Origin: Oceanirhabdus seepicola
Lineage (GTDB): Bacteria; Bacillota; Clostridia; Clostridiales; Clostridiaceae
Assembly: GCF_023684385.1 (NCBI RefSeq)
Contig: NZ_JAGSOJ010000003.1
Location: 496,001-560,000 of the forward strand
DNA length: 64,000 nt
Reading direction: 5' to 3'
Shown here: piece after piece, positions 9,382 to 17,686 of the stretch
Position numbering within the stretch: the stretch's first letter is position 1
Layout of the letters: the number at the start of each line of letters is the position of its first letter
The notes under the pieces: generated by a model
What the model saw: the letters and a program-made list of their open reading frames with translations, nothing else
The model's database searches: none
What the model was told of the DNA's origin: nothing
Program-made: the position numbers and the translations under genes

Positions 9382-9561
9382 ATGATAGATATTGGACAAA
9401 AAATCACTTTAACTATTAGTAAATCTAGAAAGAGAATTAATGGGAAAGTAATATATAAAAATAAATTTTATTTTATTGTACAAGATATAAATACCAACGA
9501 AAAGGAGTCGTTTCATTGGAATGACATAAAAACAAAAGCTATAGAGATTATAGAAGGGTAA
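9382..9561 (+). CDS. Small hypothetical protein (59 aa)
   Basis: The frame begins right after a stop, so the ATG at 9382 is the only normal start. It encodes a basic protein with the pattern GQKITLTISKSRKRINGKV-YKNKFYFIVQDI-FHWNDIKTKAIEII. The alternating hydrophobic residues suggest a small beta-barrel. No clear ribosome site was seen, so expression is uncertain, but codon use matches its neighbours. The function is not recognised. A weak T-rich stem-loop follows at 9577-9608. Confidence 0.5.
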   Translation: MIDIGQKITLTISKSRKRINGKVIYKNKFYFIVQDINTNEKESFHWNDIKTKAIEIIEG

Positions 9562-9678
9562 TATATTATTTTAATCAAAAAAAGACAAGGTTAATCCTCG
9601 TTTTTTTAAGGAATTAGATAAATTCTAATTTGTAGAGTTGAAGTAACATGACTTTAGATTCAGTTATGTGGTATATTT

Positions 9679-9765
9679 CTTATTTTATTCATCGAATAAA
9701 ATAAGTGATTGATGCACAAATCAAAGAATTGTACAGATAGAGCAGCAGTAATTGGCTGTTCTTTT
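9679..9765 (+). repeat. Cassette spacer repeat, copy 2
   Basis: A perfect 12-bp inverted repeat (CTTATTTTATTC-atc-GAATAAAATAAG, 9679-9705) is followed by TGATTGATGCA. Then comes GTACAGATAGAGCAG with the terminator stem GAGCAG/CTGTTC and T6. The first section is shared with copy 3, the terminator section with copies 1, 3 and 4. The rest of 9562-9943 is AT-rich spacer. Confidence 0.75.
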
Positions 9766-9943
9766 TTATAGAGTGTTATAACATAATATGTTAAAATATA
9801 CAAGAAGAATGTAATTATGGAAAAAATACCAATAATGTGAGCTAAATGGAATGGTGTAATCAATTTGAATTGTGTACTAACAAACATAAATGTATTAAAA
9901 CATAATCGTATTATATTACAAATTTATAGGAGTGTGATTATGA

Positions 9944-10342
9944 ATGAATGAAAAAAGACCTTTTATAATAATATTCATTGGAGGTATAAACATTTTAATT
10001 GCTTTGATATCAATAATATTATTATCAATAGAATCATTATTTCCATTTTTTTTAGAACGCCATAATTTTTATACTATACCATTGCCTATTTTATCAAATC
10101 ACATAATACATATATTATTTTCTATAATTTTACTAATAGCATCTTATGGTTTCTTAAAGCTTAAAAAATGGGGTTATTGGATAACTATAACTTATAGTGT
10201 ATTTTTCCTATTAGTATATATTATTGGGTATCTACAAAATAAATATCTACTTCTTTCTACAAACTTTATACTGACATTTATAGAATTAATATTTATTTTG
10301 TCAACAAAAAAACACTTTTATGGGGAGAATATTTCTTCATAA
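9944..10342 (+). CDS. Small four-helix membrane protein, unknown function
   Basis: 132 residues with four predicted membrane helices: about 7-30, 50-70, 75-98 and 103-122. Charged residues are nearly confined to the ends and the KLKKWGYW loop. AGGAG lies about ten bases before ATG 9944; a nearby ATG (9940) is closed by a stop after three codons. No family is recognised. It is a single gene between spacer copies 2 and 3. Confidence 0.65.
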   Translation: MNEKRPFIIIFIGGINILIALISIILLSIESLFPFFLERHNFYTIPLPILSNHIIHILFSIILLIASYGFLKLKKWGYWITITYSVFFLLVYIIGYLQNKYLLLSTNFILTFIELIFILSTKKHFYGENISS

Positions 10343-10345
10343 TAT

Positions 10346-10436
10346 TCTTATTTAATGCATCAAATAAAATAATTGATTGATGCAAGATTACTAAGTAGTG
10401 TACAACAAGAGCAACGTTAATTGACTGCTCTTTTTT
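10346..10436 (+). repeat. Cassette spacer repeat, copy 3
   Basis: It starts with TTCTTATTTAATGCATCAAA, then AAATAATTGATTGATGCA, matching copy 2. GTACAACAAGAGCAACG and a terminator stem GAGCA/TGCTC with T6 (10409-10436) follow. The sequence after 10436 up to 10637 differs from the other copies and contains candidate -10 boxes. Confidence 0.75.
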
Positions 10437-10637
10437 ATACAGTGAATTGGGGGAATCTTATAAACAATAGAATAATGTATAATATAACTCATTTTGTGCA
10501 GTAAATAAAGTGGTTAAATATGGTATGATATCTTTGGGATGTGTAGCAAGATAATTACAACGTACTAGTATATAATTATAAGTTAGATAAATAGGAATTT
10601 GTAGATAAGATATCTATATTATTTTTTAGGAGGTAAC

Positions 10638-11213
10638 ATGAAAAAATATATAATTATTGCAGGTGTACCACGTGCTGGTAAAAGCATAATTTCACAAATG
10701 ATATCTAAAAAATTTGGATACCAACATATTAGCATGGACTCGATTATTGCAGGAATTGAAAAAACTTTTCCTGAAACAGGAATTGATTCAGATGCTAATA
10801 CACAACCATATGATAACCTTGTTAATATAAGTGCAAAAATGGCACCATTTATTCGTGCAATGATGGATAGTGGTGAATATGATGAGCTTGATTATGGAGT
10901 GGTAATTGATATTTATCAACTTTTACCCAAAGATTTCGTTCAGCATATAGATAGTTCTATTTGTGATATTTATTACTTTATAACATCAGAGGTTACAGCT
11001 TAAGAAAGATATGAAATATTAAAATCATACGATACACCAAATGATTACACATATTACTTATCTGATAAAGAAAACATGGAAAATTGTATTTCAATTGTGG
11101 AAATAAGTAAATTGTTAAAAGAACAATGCTTAAAATTTGACTTGCCTTATTTTGAAACATCAAATAATAGGAAGAATGTGATTAGCTCTTTCGTAAAATC
11201 TTTGAACGAATAA
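10638..11213 (+). pseudogene. P-loop kinase/ATPase gene with internal TAA
   Basis: The frame runs 191 codons from ATG 10638 (AGGAGG eight bases upstream) to TAA 11211. It is interrupted by an in-frame TAA at 11001-11003, after residue 121. The N-terminal part has a Walker A motif, GVPRAGKS, and resembles small adenylate-kinase-like or 2-phosphoglycerate-kinase-like P-loop proteins; compare the intact gene at 28725. The part after the stop (ERYEILKSYDTPNDYTYYLS onward) is coding-like with no ribosome site. A single substitution would restore the gene. Confidence 0.8.
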
Positions 11214-11356
11214 ATGTAACTATCAATATTTGTAAATAACTGGCTTAACGTTGTGAATTTACGCTTTGAGGTCTACGTAGCTACCCATGATTATCTCTAA
11301 AATAAAAGCTATGTATATTTCAGGTATATGGAAATTTGAAATGAAGGTGATATTTG

Positions 11357-12319
11357 ATGGAAAGCAATAAATATAACAAAAGTTTACATAATGCTATATT
11401 TATAAGTTTAATTATAGCAATAAATTACATACTTTTTTTCAGTACAAGCTATCTTTACAAAAAATATATTTATGAGACTCAAATAGTATATAAATTTAAT
11501 TCGATATTATTACTTTCAGCTAAGATCTTATTCGTTCAACTAATGTTTAATATGGCTCCTGCACTGCTTTATTGCAAGAAAATAAAAAGACAAAATATTA
11601 TTAAAGTTCTTAGACTAAACCTAATTTCTAAAAAACAGTTATTATATAGTACTATAATTTTTGTTTTGTATAATATCATTTCAGCAATACTTATTATTTT
11701 ACAAGAGGATATTTTAGAATTGTTTAATGTAAGTTTTGTTATGGAACAACCTATTGCAGTAAATACATTCGCAACTATAATGTTTGTTTTAGTAGGTGGT
11801 TTCATATGCCCAATTTCAGAAGAATTCTTTTTTAGAGGATTATTAATAAGAGGTATGGAGAAGATAGGAATCAAGTTTGGGATTTTTATTTCAGCTTTTT
11901 ATTTCGCTATTTATCATAATAATCCATATAGATTAATAACATTATTACTTTTTGGGGTTTTGATAGGGTATATAGTTCATTATACAAATTCTATATTACC
12001 AGGTATATTATTTCATATATTGACTAATAGTATATTCGTTATTTCTACGTATATCTTAGGGCCAGAGAATTATAACAAAATATATAGCAATGTATCTATT
12101 ACTAGAGTAAATATATTGGAAAACAATTATGTGTTAATGATTATATTGGTTATAGTTTCTTTGATATGCTTTACTTGTTTTAAGAAACTAAAGAGTTTAA
12201 GTGTGCCTAAAGAGTCTACCTTAGATAGTGTGGACAATAAAGCTAATATAAAAGGTAAAATATATATTGTAACCTCTGTAATTTTTGTTACTCTATTATT
12301 TATTGCTATTATTCGTTAA
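11357..12319 (+). CDS. CPBP family intramembrane metalloprotease
   Basis: 320 residues with about eight membrane helices. Motif 1 is EEFFFRG (EExxxR), followed by AIYHNN (catalytic His region) and then GILFHILTNSIF. This is the usual core of CPBP intramembrane proteases, linked to bacteriocin self-immunity or protein maturation in other Firmicutes. ATG 11357 is chosen because AAGGTGA lies six bases upstream; the preceding TTG is too close. A truncated relative lies on the minus strand at 14684-15109. The gene is between spacer copies 3 and 4. Confidence 0.85.
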   Translation: MESNKYNKSLHNAIFISLIIAINYILFFSTSYLYKKYIYETQIVYKFNSILLLSAKILFVQLMFNMAPALLYCKKIKRQNIIKVLRLNLISKKQLLYSTIIFVLYNIISAILIILQEDILELFNVSFVMEQPIAVNTFATIMFVLVGGFICPISEEFFFRGLLIRGMEKIGIKFGIFISAFYFAIYHNNPYRLITLLLFGVLIGYIVHYTNSILPGILFHILTNSIFVISTYILGPENYNKIYSNVSITRVNILENNYVLMIILVIVSLICFTCFKKLKSLSVPKESTLDSVDNKANIKGKIYIVTSVIFVTLLFIAIIR

Positions 12320-12464
12320 TTATGATTGAGTATAGAACAAGGGGGGATCCTAGTGGTGATGCGATAAATAGCAAACTCAACACCTTATTTTGATAATCCA
12401 CAAAGGGCATTTAGACTATACCTCTACTCGCAATCTTAAAAAATAGTAGTGTTCTTTACATTGT
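12320..12464. other. Short intergenic stretch with a possible gene remnant
   Basis: From 12368 to 12439 an open frame without a start codon reads STPYFDNPQRAFRLYLYSQS and a stop. It looks like the last codons of a lost gene, preceded in frame by a stop at 12365. No family can be named. Confidence 0.35.
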
Positions 12465-12575
12465 ACTACAAGAGCAGCATTAATTGGCTGCTCTTTTTCA
12501 TAGAGTAAGTTAGAAAAATATGTTAAAATATATACTAAGTAATACAATAATGGATAATATATTCATATTGTGATG
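12465..12575 (+). repeat. Cassette spacer repeat, copy 4
   Basis: GTACTACAAGAGCAGC begins the unit, and the terminator stem GAGCAGC/GCTGCTC (12472-12493) with T5 follows. After it, AAATATGTTAAAATATATAC and CAATAATGGATAATATATTC nearly duplicate copy 1 (8060-8173). The promoter-like AT-rich part leads into the gene at 12615. Confidence 0.8.
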
Positions 12576-12614
12576 TAACTAAAATAAAAAATACAAATAT
12601 ATATTGGAGGCAAA

Positions 12615-12908
12615 ATGGAGTTTGTTGCATTTTTTATAACTTTTAATGTTTTTTACGCTATCTTTAATTATATAATTAAAAAAACTGATTTTCATAACAA
12701 ATTGCAATGTAAATATGAAAATAATAAATATTATAGACTAATTTCAATTGCAATAATTATTTTATTTACATTTTCTTTTGATTATGGGATAAGATTGTTA
12801 AATACCAGATATGACTATATTATCTATATAAACTGTATTATATGGGGATTTATGGGTTCTTTCTATATAACCTTCGGGAGTACTATATTTATAAGGAGTA
12901 AGTCGTAA
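12615..12908 (+). CDS. Small membrane protein, unknown function
   Basis: 97 residues with three hydrophobic segments (about 2-22, 42-60 and 68-93) and a short basic tail (RSKS). GGAGG lies four bases before the ATG. No motif is recognised. It is a single gene directly after spacer copy 4, with no clear terminator before the VOC gene. Confidence 0.6.
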   Translation: MEFVAFFITFNVFYAIFNYIIKKTDFHNKLQCKYENNKYYRLISIAIIILFTFSFDYGIRLLNTRYDYIIYINCIIWGFMGSFYITFGSTIFIRSKS

Positions 12909-13019
12909 TATAACTCTACTATGAGAGAAGAGAATAACAAAATTTGAAGTTAAAGAAACACCTAGTAAAGCACAATTGTAGGACATTACATATTAAGGAT
13001 AAAGAGGGAGGGATACTAT

Positions 13020-13439
13020 ATGATTGTTACACCAAATTATCATTTTAATGGTAATTGTGAAGAAGCCTTAAAGTTATATCAAAAAGCATTTAATGGGAAA
13101 CTACTTATGCTTATGCACTATAGGGATGCTAATCCAAAAGACATGTGTATTGAGGGGTTATCAGATAGGGAGAAAAACTATGTATACCATGCAGAAATGT
13201 TTATAGGAATTCAACGTTTTATGTTTTCTGATACTACAGATGAAATTACTAAAGGTCAGAGCATTTCAATTGCTATTACCTTTGACTGCTCAAGTGATGT
13301 TAAAAATGCTTACAATATACTAATTGATGGTGGTAGAGTTATTCATCCATTACAAGAAACTACATACAGCAGTTGCTTTGCATCTTTAGTAGATAAATTT
13401 GGCATGAGATGGGAACTAATGACAGAGAATAAATGCTAA
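13020..13439 (+). CDS. VOC family protein (PhnB-like glyoxalase/bleomycin resistance fold)
   Basis: 139 residues. The opening TPNYHFNGNCEEALKLYQKA and the later YHAEMFIG, FSDTTDEITKGQSISI and FGMRWELM match the PhnB-type vicinal-oxygen-chelate domain. The family binds a metal between paired beta-alpha-beta-beta-beta units; members are often of unknown substrate or drug-binding. A ribosome site (GAGGGAGGG) precedes the ATG by about seven bases. Its stop overlaps a foreign C-terminal gene fragment, so the downstream DNA is a rearrangement junction. Confidence 0.85.
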   Translation: MIVTPNYHFNGNCEEALKLYQKAFNGKLLMLMHYRDANPKDMCIEGLSDREKNYVYHAEMFIGIQRFMFSDTTDEITKGQSISIAITFDCSSDVKNAYNILIDGGRVIHPLQETTYSSCFASLVDKFGMRWELMTENKC

Positions 13440-13629
13440 CTTCTATCCCTATGCTAAGAAAGCAGACTTAGATGAGGAAATTGAAAACAATGGGCAGCAG
13501 GAGATAGATTTTCCAATAACACTTACTGGTAAAGTAGAAGACTCAGAAATCAATGGAGTAGTTGGAGAGTCTAATAATTTAATTAAAGTCCATACAAGTT
13601 CAGGAAATTTAACAATTAATAAAAGATAA
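13423..13629 (+). pseudogene. 3' remnant of a DUF4097-like surface/adhesin-type gene
   Basis: An open frame without any start codon runs from 13423 to the stop at 13629. It reads NFYPYAKKADLDEEI, then ITLTGKVEDSEINGVVG and finally HTSSGNLTINKR. The last part resembles the short beta repeats (S-G-x-I/L) of DUF4097-type proteins. It overlaps the VOC stop codon in another frame. It appears to be a gene fragment left by recombination, followed by its own terminator. Confidence 0.6.
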
Positions 13630-13638
13630 GGGTTATGC

Positions 13639-13672
13639 AAAATCACTCTTCTTATGAAGTGTGATTTTCTTC
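13639..13672 (+). terminator. Rho-independent terminator
   Basis: The stem AAAATCAC/GTGATTTT continues, after a T-T mismatch, as CTTC-TTAT-GAAG. It follows the DUF4097-like remnant by ten bases. The distal T run is short. Confidence 0.7.
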
Positions 13673-13819
13673 ATTTTAATCAAAGCATATGTGAATATAA
13701 GTTAATATTAGGTAATAAATAGTTATAATTATTTTATACCTTGATACATTACTCATTTATGAATATAATTTTTGTAAACACTCACTTGAAAAAATTAACT
13801 TAAATGGAGATGAGATTAA

Positions 13820-14695
13820 ATGATAAAAAATAAATTTCGTATTATTTCTGCATGGGAAAATGTTGATAAATTTATTGAAGAGGCAAAATCAGCAAAAGAT
13901 AAGGATATTGATTCTTTATGGGACAAGTATTTAATAGAACCATATTGGAGCAAAGTCATTGAATGGGCTCCAGAAGGTTTTGAAGGTAGGAAACCCAAGC
14001 CAATGAAAGATTTGATAACTTTAAAAGAACAGTTAGATATTATAAAAAATTCAGATATTATCAATTTACTTGAAAAGGAATTAGTTAGAATATGGACTTG
14101 CCTTCCTAAAAATGATGAAGACATAATTACAATAGCTTTATATCCATTAAGTCCTGAAAATACAATTGCTGCTGAAAGGCAGAATGGCGTTGTAGGAAGT
14201 TTGGAATTTGGTAACATCTTGATTAACATAAATCCATTAGCAAAGGATTGGATAAGATGGGTTTCTTATGTTGCAGCTCATGAATATCATCACAGCGTGT
14301 GGGGGCATAATAACATTGTTTTAAAAGGAAAATATCGTGGCGATTTACTAACTAAGTTGCTAAACGAAGGACAAGCTGATGCATTTGCCAAAATGCTATA
14401 TGAAGATTTGAAACCATGCTGGATAAATCCTATATCAAAGCAACAGGAAATGGAAATGTGGAAAGTAATGAAAAACCATCTGAAAAGTTGTGACTCTGCA
14501 GTAAAAAATAAACTAATATTCGGAGATGAGCAAAACGGCATTCCATGGTGTATTGGGTATCTAATAGGTAACAATATCATTGCGCAATTTTTTGAAAAGA
14601 ATCCGCATACTACCTTTATGGAATTGATAAATATAGATTCAGAATATATATTGTCAGAAAGCGGATATGATAATTATATACACTCACCAAGTTAG
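13820..14695 (+). CDS. DUF2268 (YjaZ-like) putative zinc-dependent protease
   Basis: 291 residues. The family signature is clear: AAHEYHHSVW gives the HExxH zinc site near residues 154-158, followed by LLNEGQADAFA, in which the Glu is the probable third ligand. WCIGYLIGNNII is the usual downstream helix. DUF2268 proteins are predicted gluzincin-like proteases. No signal peptide is seen, so it is probably cytoplasmic. GGAGATGAG lies about six bases before the ATG. Its 3' end overlaps the converging CPBP remnant by 12 bases. Confidence 0.85.
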   Translation: MIKNKFRIISAWENVDKFIEEAKSAKDKDIDSLWDKYLIEPYWSKVIEWAPEGFEGRKPKPMKDLITLKEQLDIIKNSDIINLLEKELVRIWTCLPKNDEDIITIALYPLSPENTIAAERQNGVVGSLEFGNILININPLAKDWIRWVSYVAAHEYHHSVWGHNNIVLKGKYRGDLLTKLLNEGQADAFAKMLYEDLKPCWINPISKQQEMEMWKVMKNHLKSCDSAVKNKLIFGDEQNGIPWCIGYLIGNNIIAQFFEKNPHTTFMELINIDSEYILSESGYDNYIHSPS

Positions 14696-15109
14696 CATAA
14701 CTTCATCATCATCCTCACCGTAATATGCATACTCATTTATTTCAAAAGTATAATTAAATTTACTCATAATTATGTTTTGAGTGTTTAACAAAAATAGGGA
14801 CAGTCCGTTAAAGGAGATAAATACAATAAAACCTAGTAAAAATTGCTTAAGAGTAACTTTGTTTAACCTAAATAATTTGCGGAAATTAACTTTCTTGAGC
14901 CTTGAGAAAACTATGCACGGAGTATAATTAAAGAGTAATTGGTTTGTAATTATTATTAAGAAAAACAAAAAAGTTAAACCTATATTTTGTGAGCCTGTAA
15001 TATTGAAATTCTCTAAGAAATAATCTTGTATACCCCATACTACATAAGCTAAGACAAAGATTATACCAATAAATGCAACAGATGATTTTGTAAATCTATA
15101 ATAAAAGAA
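14684..15109 (-). pseudogene. Truncated CPBP protease gene (N-terminal part only)
   Basis: The minus-strand frame is open from 15109 and has no ATG before residue 48. It begins FTKSSVAFIGIIFVLAYVVW and contains NQLLFNYTPCIVFSRLKKV and LFRLNKVTLKQFLLGFIVF. This aligns with residues of about 10-140 of the intact CPBP protein at 11357 (MFNMAPALLYCKKI, LRLNLISKKQLLY). The catalytic EExxxR and His motifs are absent: the frame ends within the converging DUF2268 gene. Both the start and the catalytic half are lost. Confidence 0.7.
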
Positions 15110-15437
15110 TTATAGCATATAGTAGTAATATTGTATATATAAGTAAAAATGCTATATGCATATATTAGTGAGTATTTACAATCATACTTTGAAATTAAGG
15201 AGGACATATTTTGAAGATAACAGTTATAACTTAAATTGACATCAGTTCCCTTTTTAATAAGATAAGTTAAAATTTTAAATACATTTGAGAAGAATGAATA
15301 TAAAAGAATAGAATCGACAAATAGAGTAAAGGATACATCAATAATCTGCAAAATTTGTAATAAATACACTTTTCCTTTTATGAAATTTGTATTATAATAG
15401 TATATATAATTTCACAGTATGAAGTGGGGGGAGTAAA

Positions 15438-15830
15438 ATGGATAAAGCTACGAAGTGTATAGTGATAATTAAAGACGATTTTAAGAATGTATTCATTGTA
15501 CAAAAAAAGGGGAAACGTACAGAACCTAAAATGTGGCAACTTTTAGAAGTTGAAGTTAAAGGTAAATCAACTGAAGATAAATGTATTGAAAAAATGATAA
15601 AAAAGAATATAAGTTCAATACTCTTTAATAAAACAGCTATCAAGGATTATGTTCTTGATGAGGAAACAGGTGATATTTTAAGAATATACTCTGGTCAGCT
15701 GAAAGAAAGAATATCTCTACATAAAGATTTTGTAAAGACTACATGGATAGGGGAAAACAAATTAGATGAACTAGACTTCATTCCTGAGCATAAGGAGATT
15801 TTGAAAGATTATTTTAAATCTGAAGTTTAA
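15438..15830 (+). CDS. Nudix-fold-like protein lacking the Nudix catalytic box
   Basis: 130 residues. The opening KCIVIIKDDFKNVFIVQKKG and the later TTWIGENKLDELDFIPEHKE follow the Nudix pattern. The region where G-x5-E-x7-REUxEExGU is expected reads VKGKSTEDKCIEKMIKKNIS, so the metal-binding glutamates are replaced, mainly by lysines. It may be a non-catalytic ligand-binding Nudix homologue or a decayed enzyme. GGGGGGAG lies six bases before the ATG. It is monocistronic with a strong terminator. Confidence 0.6.
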   Translation: MDKATKCIVIIKDDFKNVFIVQKKGKRTEPKMWQLLEVEVKGKSTEDKCIEKMIKKNISSILFNKTAIKDYVLDEETGDILRIYSGQLKERISLHKDFVKTTWIGENKLDELDFIPEHKEILKDYFKSEV

Positions 15831-15858
15831 AATAATTATATAATCACATAGTATATAA

Positions 15859-15906
15859 GAGTTATTACAAGGTAGATTTTAAAGTATCTTGTAATAACTC
15901 TTTTTT
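15859..15906 (+). terminator. Rho-independent terminator
   Basis: A perfect 13-bp stem, GAGTTATTACAAG with CTTGTAATAACTC, is followed by six T residues, 28 bases after the Nudix-like stop. Confidence 0.9.
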
Positions 15907-15984
15907 AAATAGTTAATTATATGCTTGTAATTAGATAGTTTTTCTGTTAAACTACTAATAATTTTAAAATTTAAAAGCGATTAT

Positions 15985-16149
15985 CAATGTGATACAGAGG
16001 CCGCGGTTATTAACAGTACTATTTTTTTATAGGAAAGGGATAACCGCCGAAGTGCAGAGAAGTTTAAATGCATTGGGGCTATGTTGAATAAACATAGTAC
16101 TGTCTTTAGTTAATGGCCCGATTTTCTAAAGGAGTGCTGTTTCATGTTG
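15985..16149 (+). promoter_or_regulatory. Lysine riboswitch (L box) aptamer
   Basis: Hallmark conserved segments occur in order: ATACAGAGGCCGCGG, then AGTA, GGAAAGGGATAACCGCCGAAG, ATTGGGGCTATG, ACTGTC and GGAGTGCTGTTTCATG. P1 can form between 15985-15992 and 16142-16149. A terminator hairpin lies downstream at 16239 and then lysA-lysC. In the known mechanism lysine binding stabilises the aptamer and favours termination, so both lysine-pathway genes should be repressed by lysine. Confidence 0.92.
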
Positions 16150-16238
16150 GGGCAAGAGGTATGTTTTTTGAATTTAATAGTCTTTTAAGCATGCATTTCC
16201 TAATATATTTATATGCATAATAAAGAAATTATTATATA

Positions 16239-16280
16239 AAAAAGCAGTCATGAGTGCCTTTTGCTCATGACTGCTTTTTG
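16239..16280 (+). terminator. Riboswitch-controlled terminator
   Basis: A perfect 16-bp stem, AAAAAGCAGTCATGAG with CTCATGACTGCTTTTT, ends in T residues. It lies between the lysine aptamer and lysA and is the expected expression platform. Confidence 0.9.
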
Positions 16281-16366
16281 TTTTATTTAAAAATAGATAT
16301 TTATAAATATATCTGTATCTTAAGCTAAAAATAAAAGTAGATTTAACTAATAACGAGGTGATAAAT

Positions 16367-17662
16367 GTGAGATTATTCGGAACAATGGAGATAAATAATA
16401 AAGGGCATTTAGAGATTGGTGGCTGTGATTCAACAAATCTTGTTAAGGAGTATCAAACACCTTTATATGTAATTGATGAGAAACATGTGAGAGAAAATTG
16501 TAGAGAGTTCAAAGATAATTTTATCTTAGAAGGAGTCGAAACAGAGGTAATATATGCTTCTAAAGCTTTTTTAAATATTGCAATTTGTAAACTAATAAAT
16601 GAAGAGAAACTTTCACTTGATGTGGTTTCTGGTGGAGAATTATATACAGCTATTAAATCAGGATTTCCTGCTGAAAAAATATATATGCATGGGAATAATA
16701 AAACAGAATATGAATTGAGAATGGCTCTAGAATCTGGAGTAGGAAGAATAATTGTGGACAATAGTAATGAGTTAGAATTATTAGAGTACTTATGTGAGAA
16801 GCTAGATAAAAATATAGACGTTCTTTTAAGAGTGAATCCAGGAATTGAAGCACACACACATGAGTATATTCAGACATCTAAGAATGACTCTAAATTTGGA
16901 GAATCTATTTTCAGCAATGATATATTTAATTTTATTAGGAAATTTCAGCTTAGTAGTAGAGTTTCTTTAAAAGGGTTTCATTGTCATATAGGATCACAAA
17001 TTTTTGAAGAAAACTTTTTTCATCAGGGTACATTGGTTATGATTGACTTTATGGAAAAAGTGAAAGATGAATGTGGGTTTATAACAGAAGAATTAAACCT
17101 TGGAGGAGGATTTGGGGTATATTACTCTCATGAGGATGAGCCAATTAATCTTGAAGCCTGTCTCAAGGGTATGCTTCAACTAATAAAGGATAAAACATCT
17201 GAGATAGGCGTTAAAGTACCGAAAGTAATGATTGAACCTGGTAGAGCTATAGTAGCTAATTCAGGAATTACCCTATACGAAGTTGGAGGAATTAAAAATA
17301 CATTTGGTGGTAGAGATTATATATTCGTTGATGGTGGTATGACGGATAATCCAAGAACGGCACTGTATGGAGCAAAATATGATGCTGTAGTTGCTAATAA
17401 AATGAATCAAGAAAATGAAAACCTATATACAGTAGCAGGGAAATGTTGTGAATCTGGTGACATATTAGTTAAAGATATTGAATTACCTAAAGTTGAGAGA
17501 AGAGATATTCTTGGAGTGATGAGTACTGGTGCATATAACTACAGTATGTCTAGCAACTATAATAGAATCCCACGACCAGCAGTTGTTTTTGTTAAGGATG
17601 GAGAAGCTAAGTTGACTGTTAAAAGAGAAACTTATGAGGATATTATAAGAAATGATTTATGA
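16367..17662 (+). CDS. lysA: Diaminopimelate decarboxylase
   Basis: Catalyses the last step of lysine synthesis, meso-diaminopimelate to L-lysine, with pyridoxal phosphate. 431 residues of a fold-type III decarboxylase. The PLP lysine is in IYASKAF (about residue 66). HCHIGSQIF, LNLGGGFGVYY, EPGRAIVANSG, the catalytic Cys in CCESGD (about 360) and GAYNYSMSSNYN are all present. GTG 16367 is chosen: AGGTG lies seven bases upstream and homologues begin with a similar RLFGTM. An upstream GTG at 16358 lies inside the ribosome site. It is the first gene after the lysine riboswitch, 24 bases before lysC. Confidence 0.95.
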   Translation: MRLFGTMEINNKGHLEIGGCDSTNLVKEYQTPLYVIDEKHVRENCREFKDNFILEGVETEVIYASKAFLNIAICKLINEEKLSLDVVSGGELYTAIKSGFPAEKIYMHGNNKTEYELRMALESGVGRIIVDNSNELELLEYLCEKLDKNIDVLLRVNPGIEAHTHEYIQTSKNDSKFGESIFSNDIFNFIRKFQLSSRVSLKGFHCHIGSQIFEENFFHQGTLVMIDFMEKVKDECGFITEELNLGGGFGVYYSHEDEPINLEACLKGMLQLIKDKTSEIGVKVPKVMIEPGRAIVANSGITLYEVGGIKNTFGGRDYIFVDGGMTDNPRTALYGAKYDAVVANKMNQENENLYTVAGKCCESGDILVKDIELPKVERRDILGVMSTGAYNYSMSSNYNRIPRPAVVFVKDGEAKLTVKRETYEDIIRNDL

Positions 17663-17686
17663 TGATAATTTAAGGAGGATATTCAT

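Noticed and set aside
15061..15369. 102-codon minus-strand hydrophobic ORF next to the Nudix-like gene
   Set aside because: GTG start with a poorly spaced ribosome site and no family. Its end overlaps the CPBP remnant in another frame; it is probably chance in AT-rich DNA, though a remnant cannot be excluded.
16453..16877. Minus-strand ORFs inside lysA
   Set aside because: They mirror the lysA coding strand and have no ribosome site.
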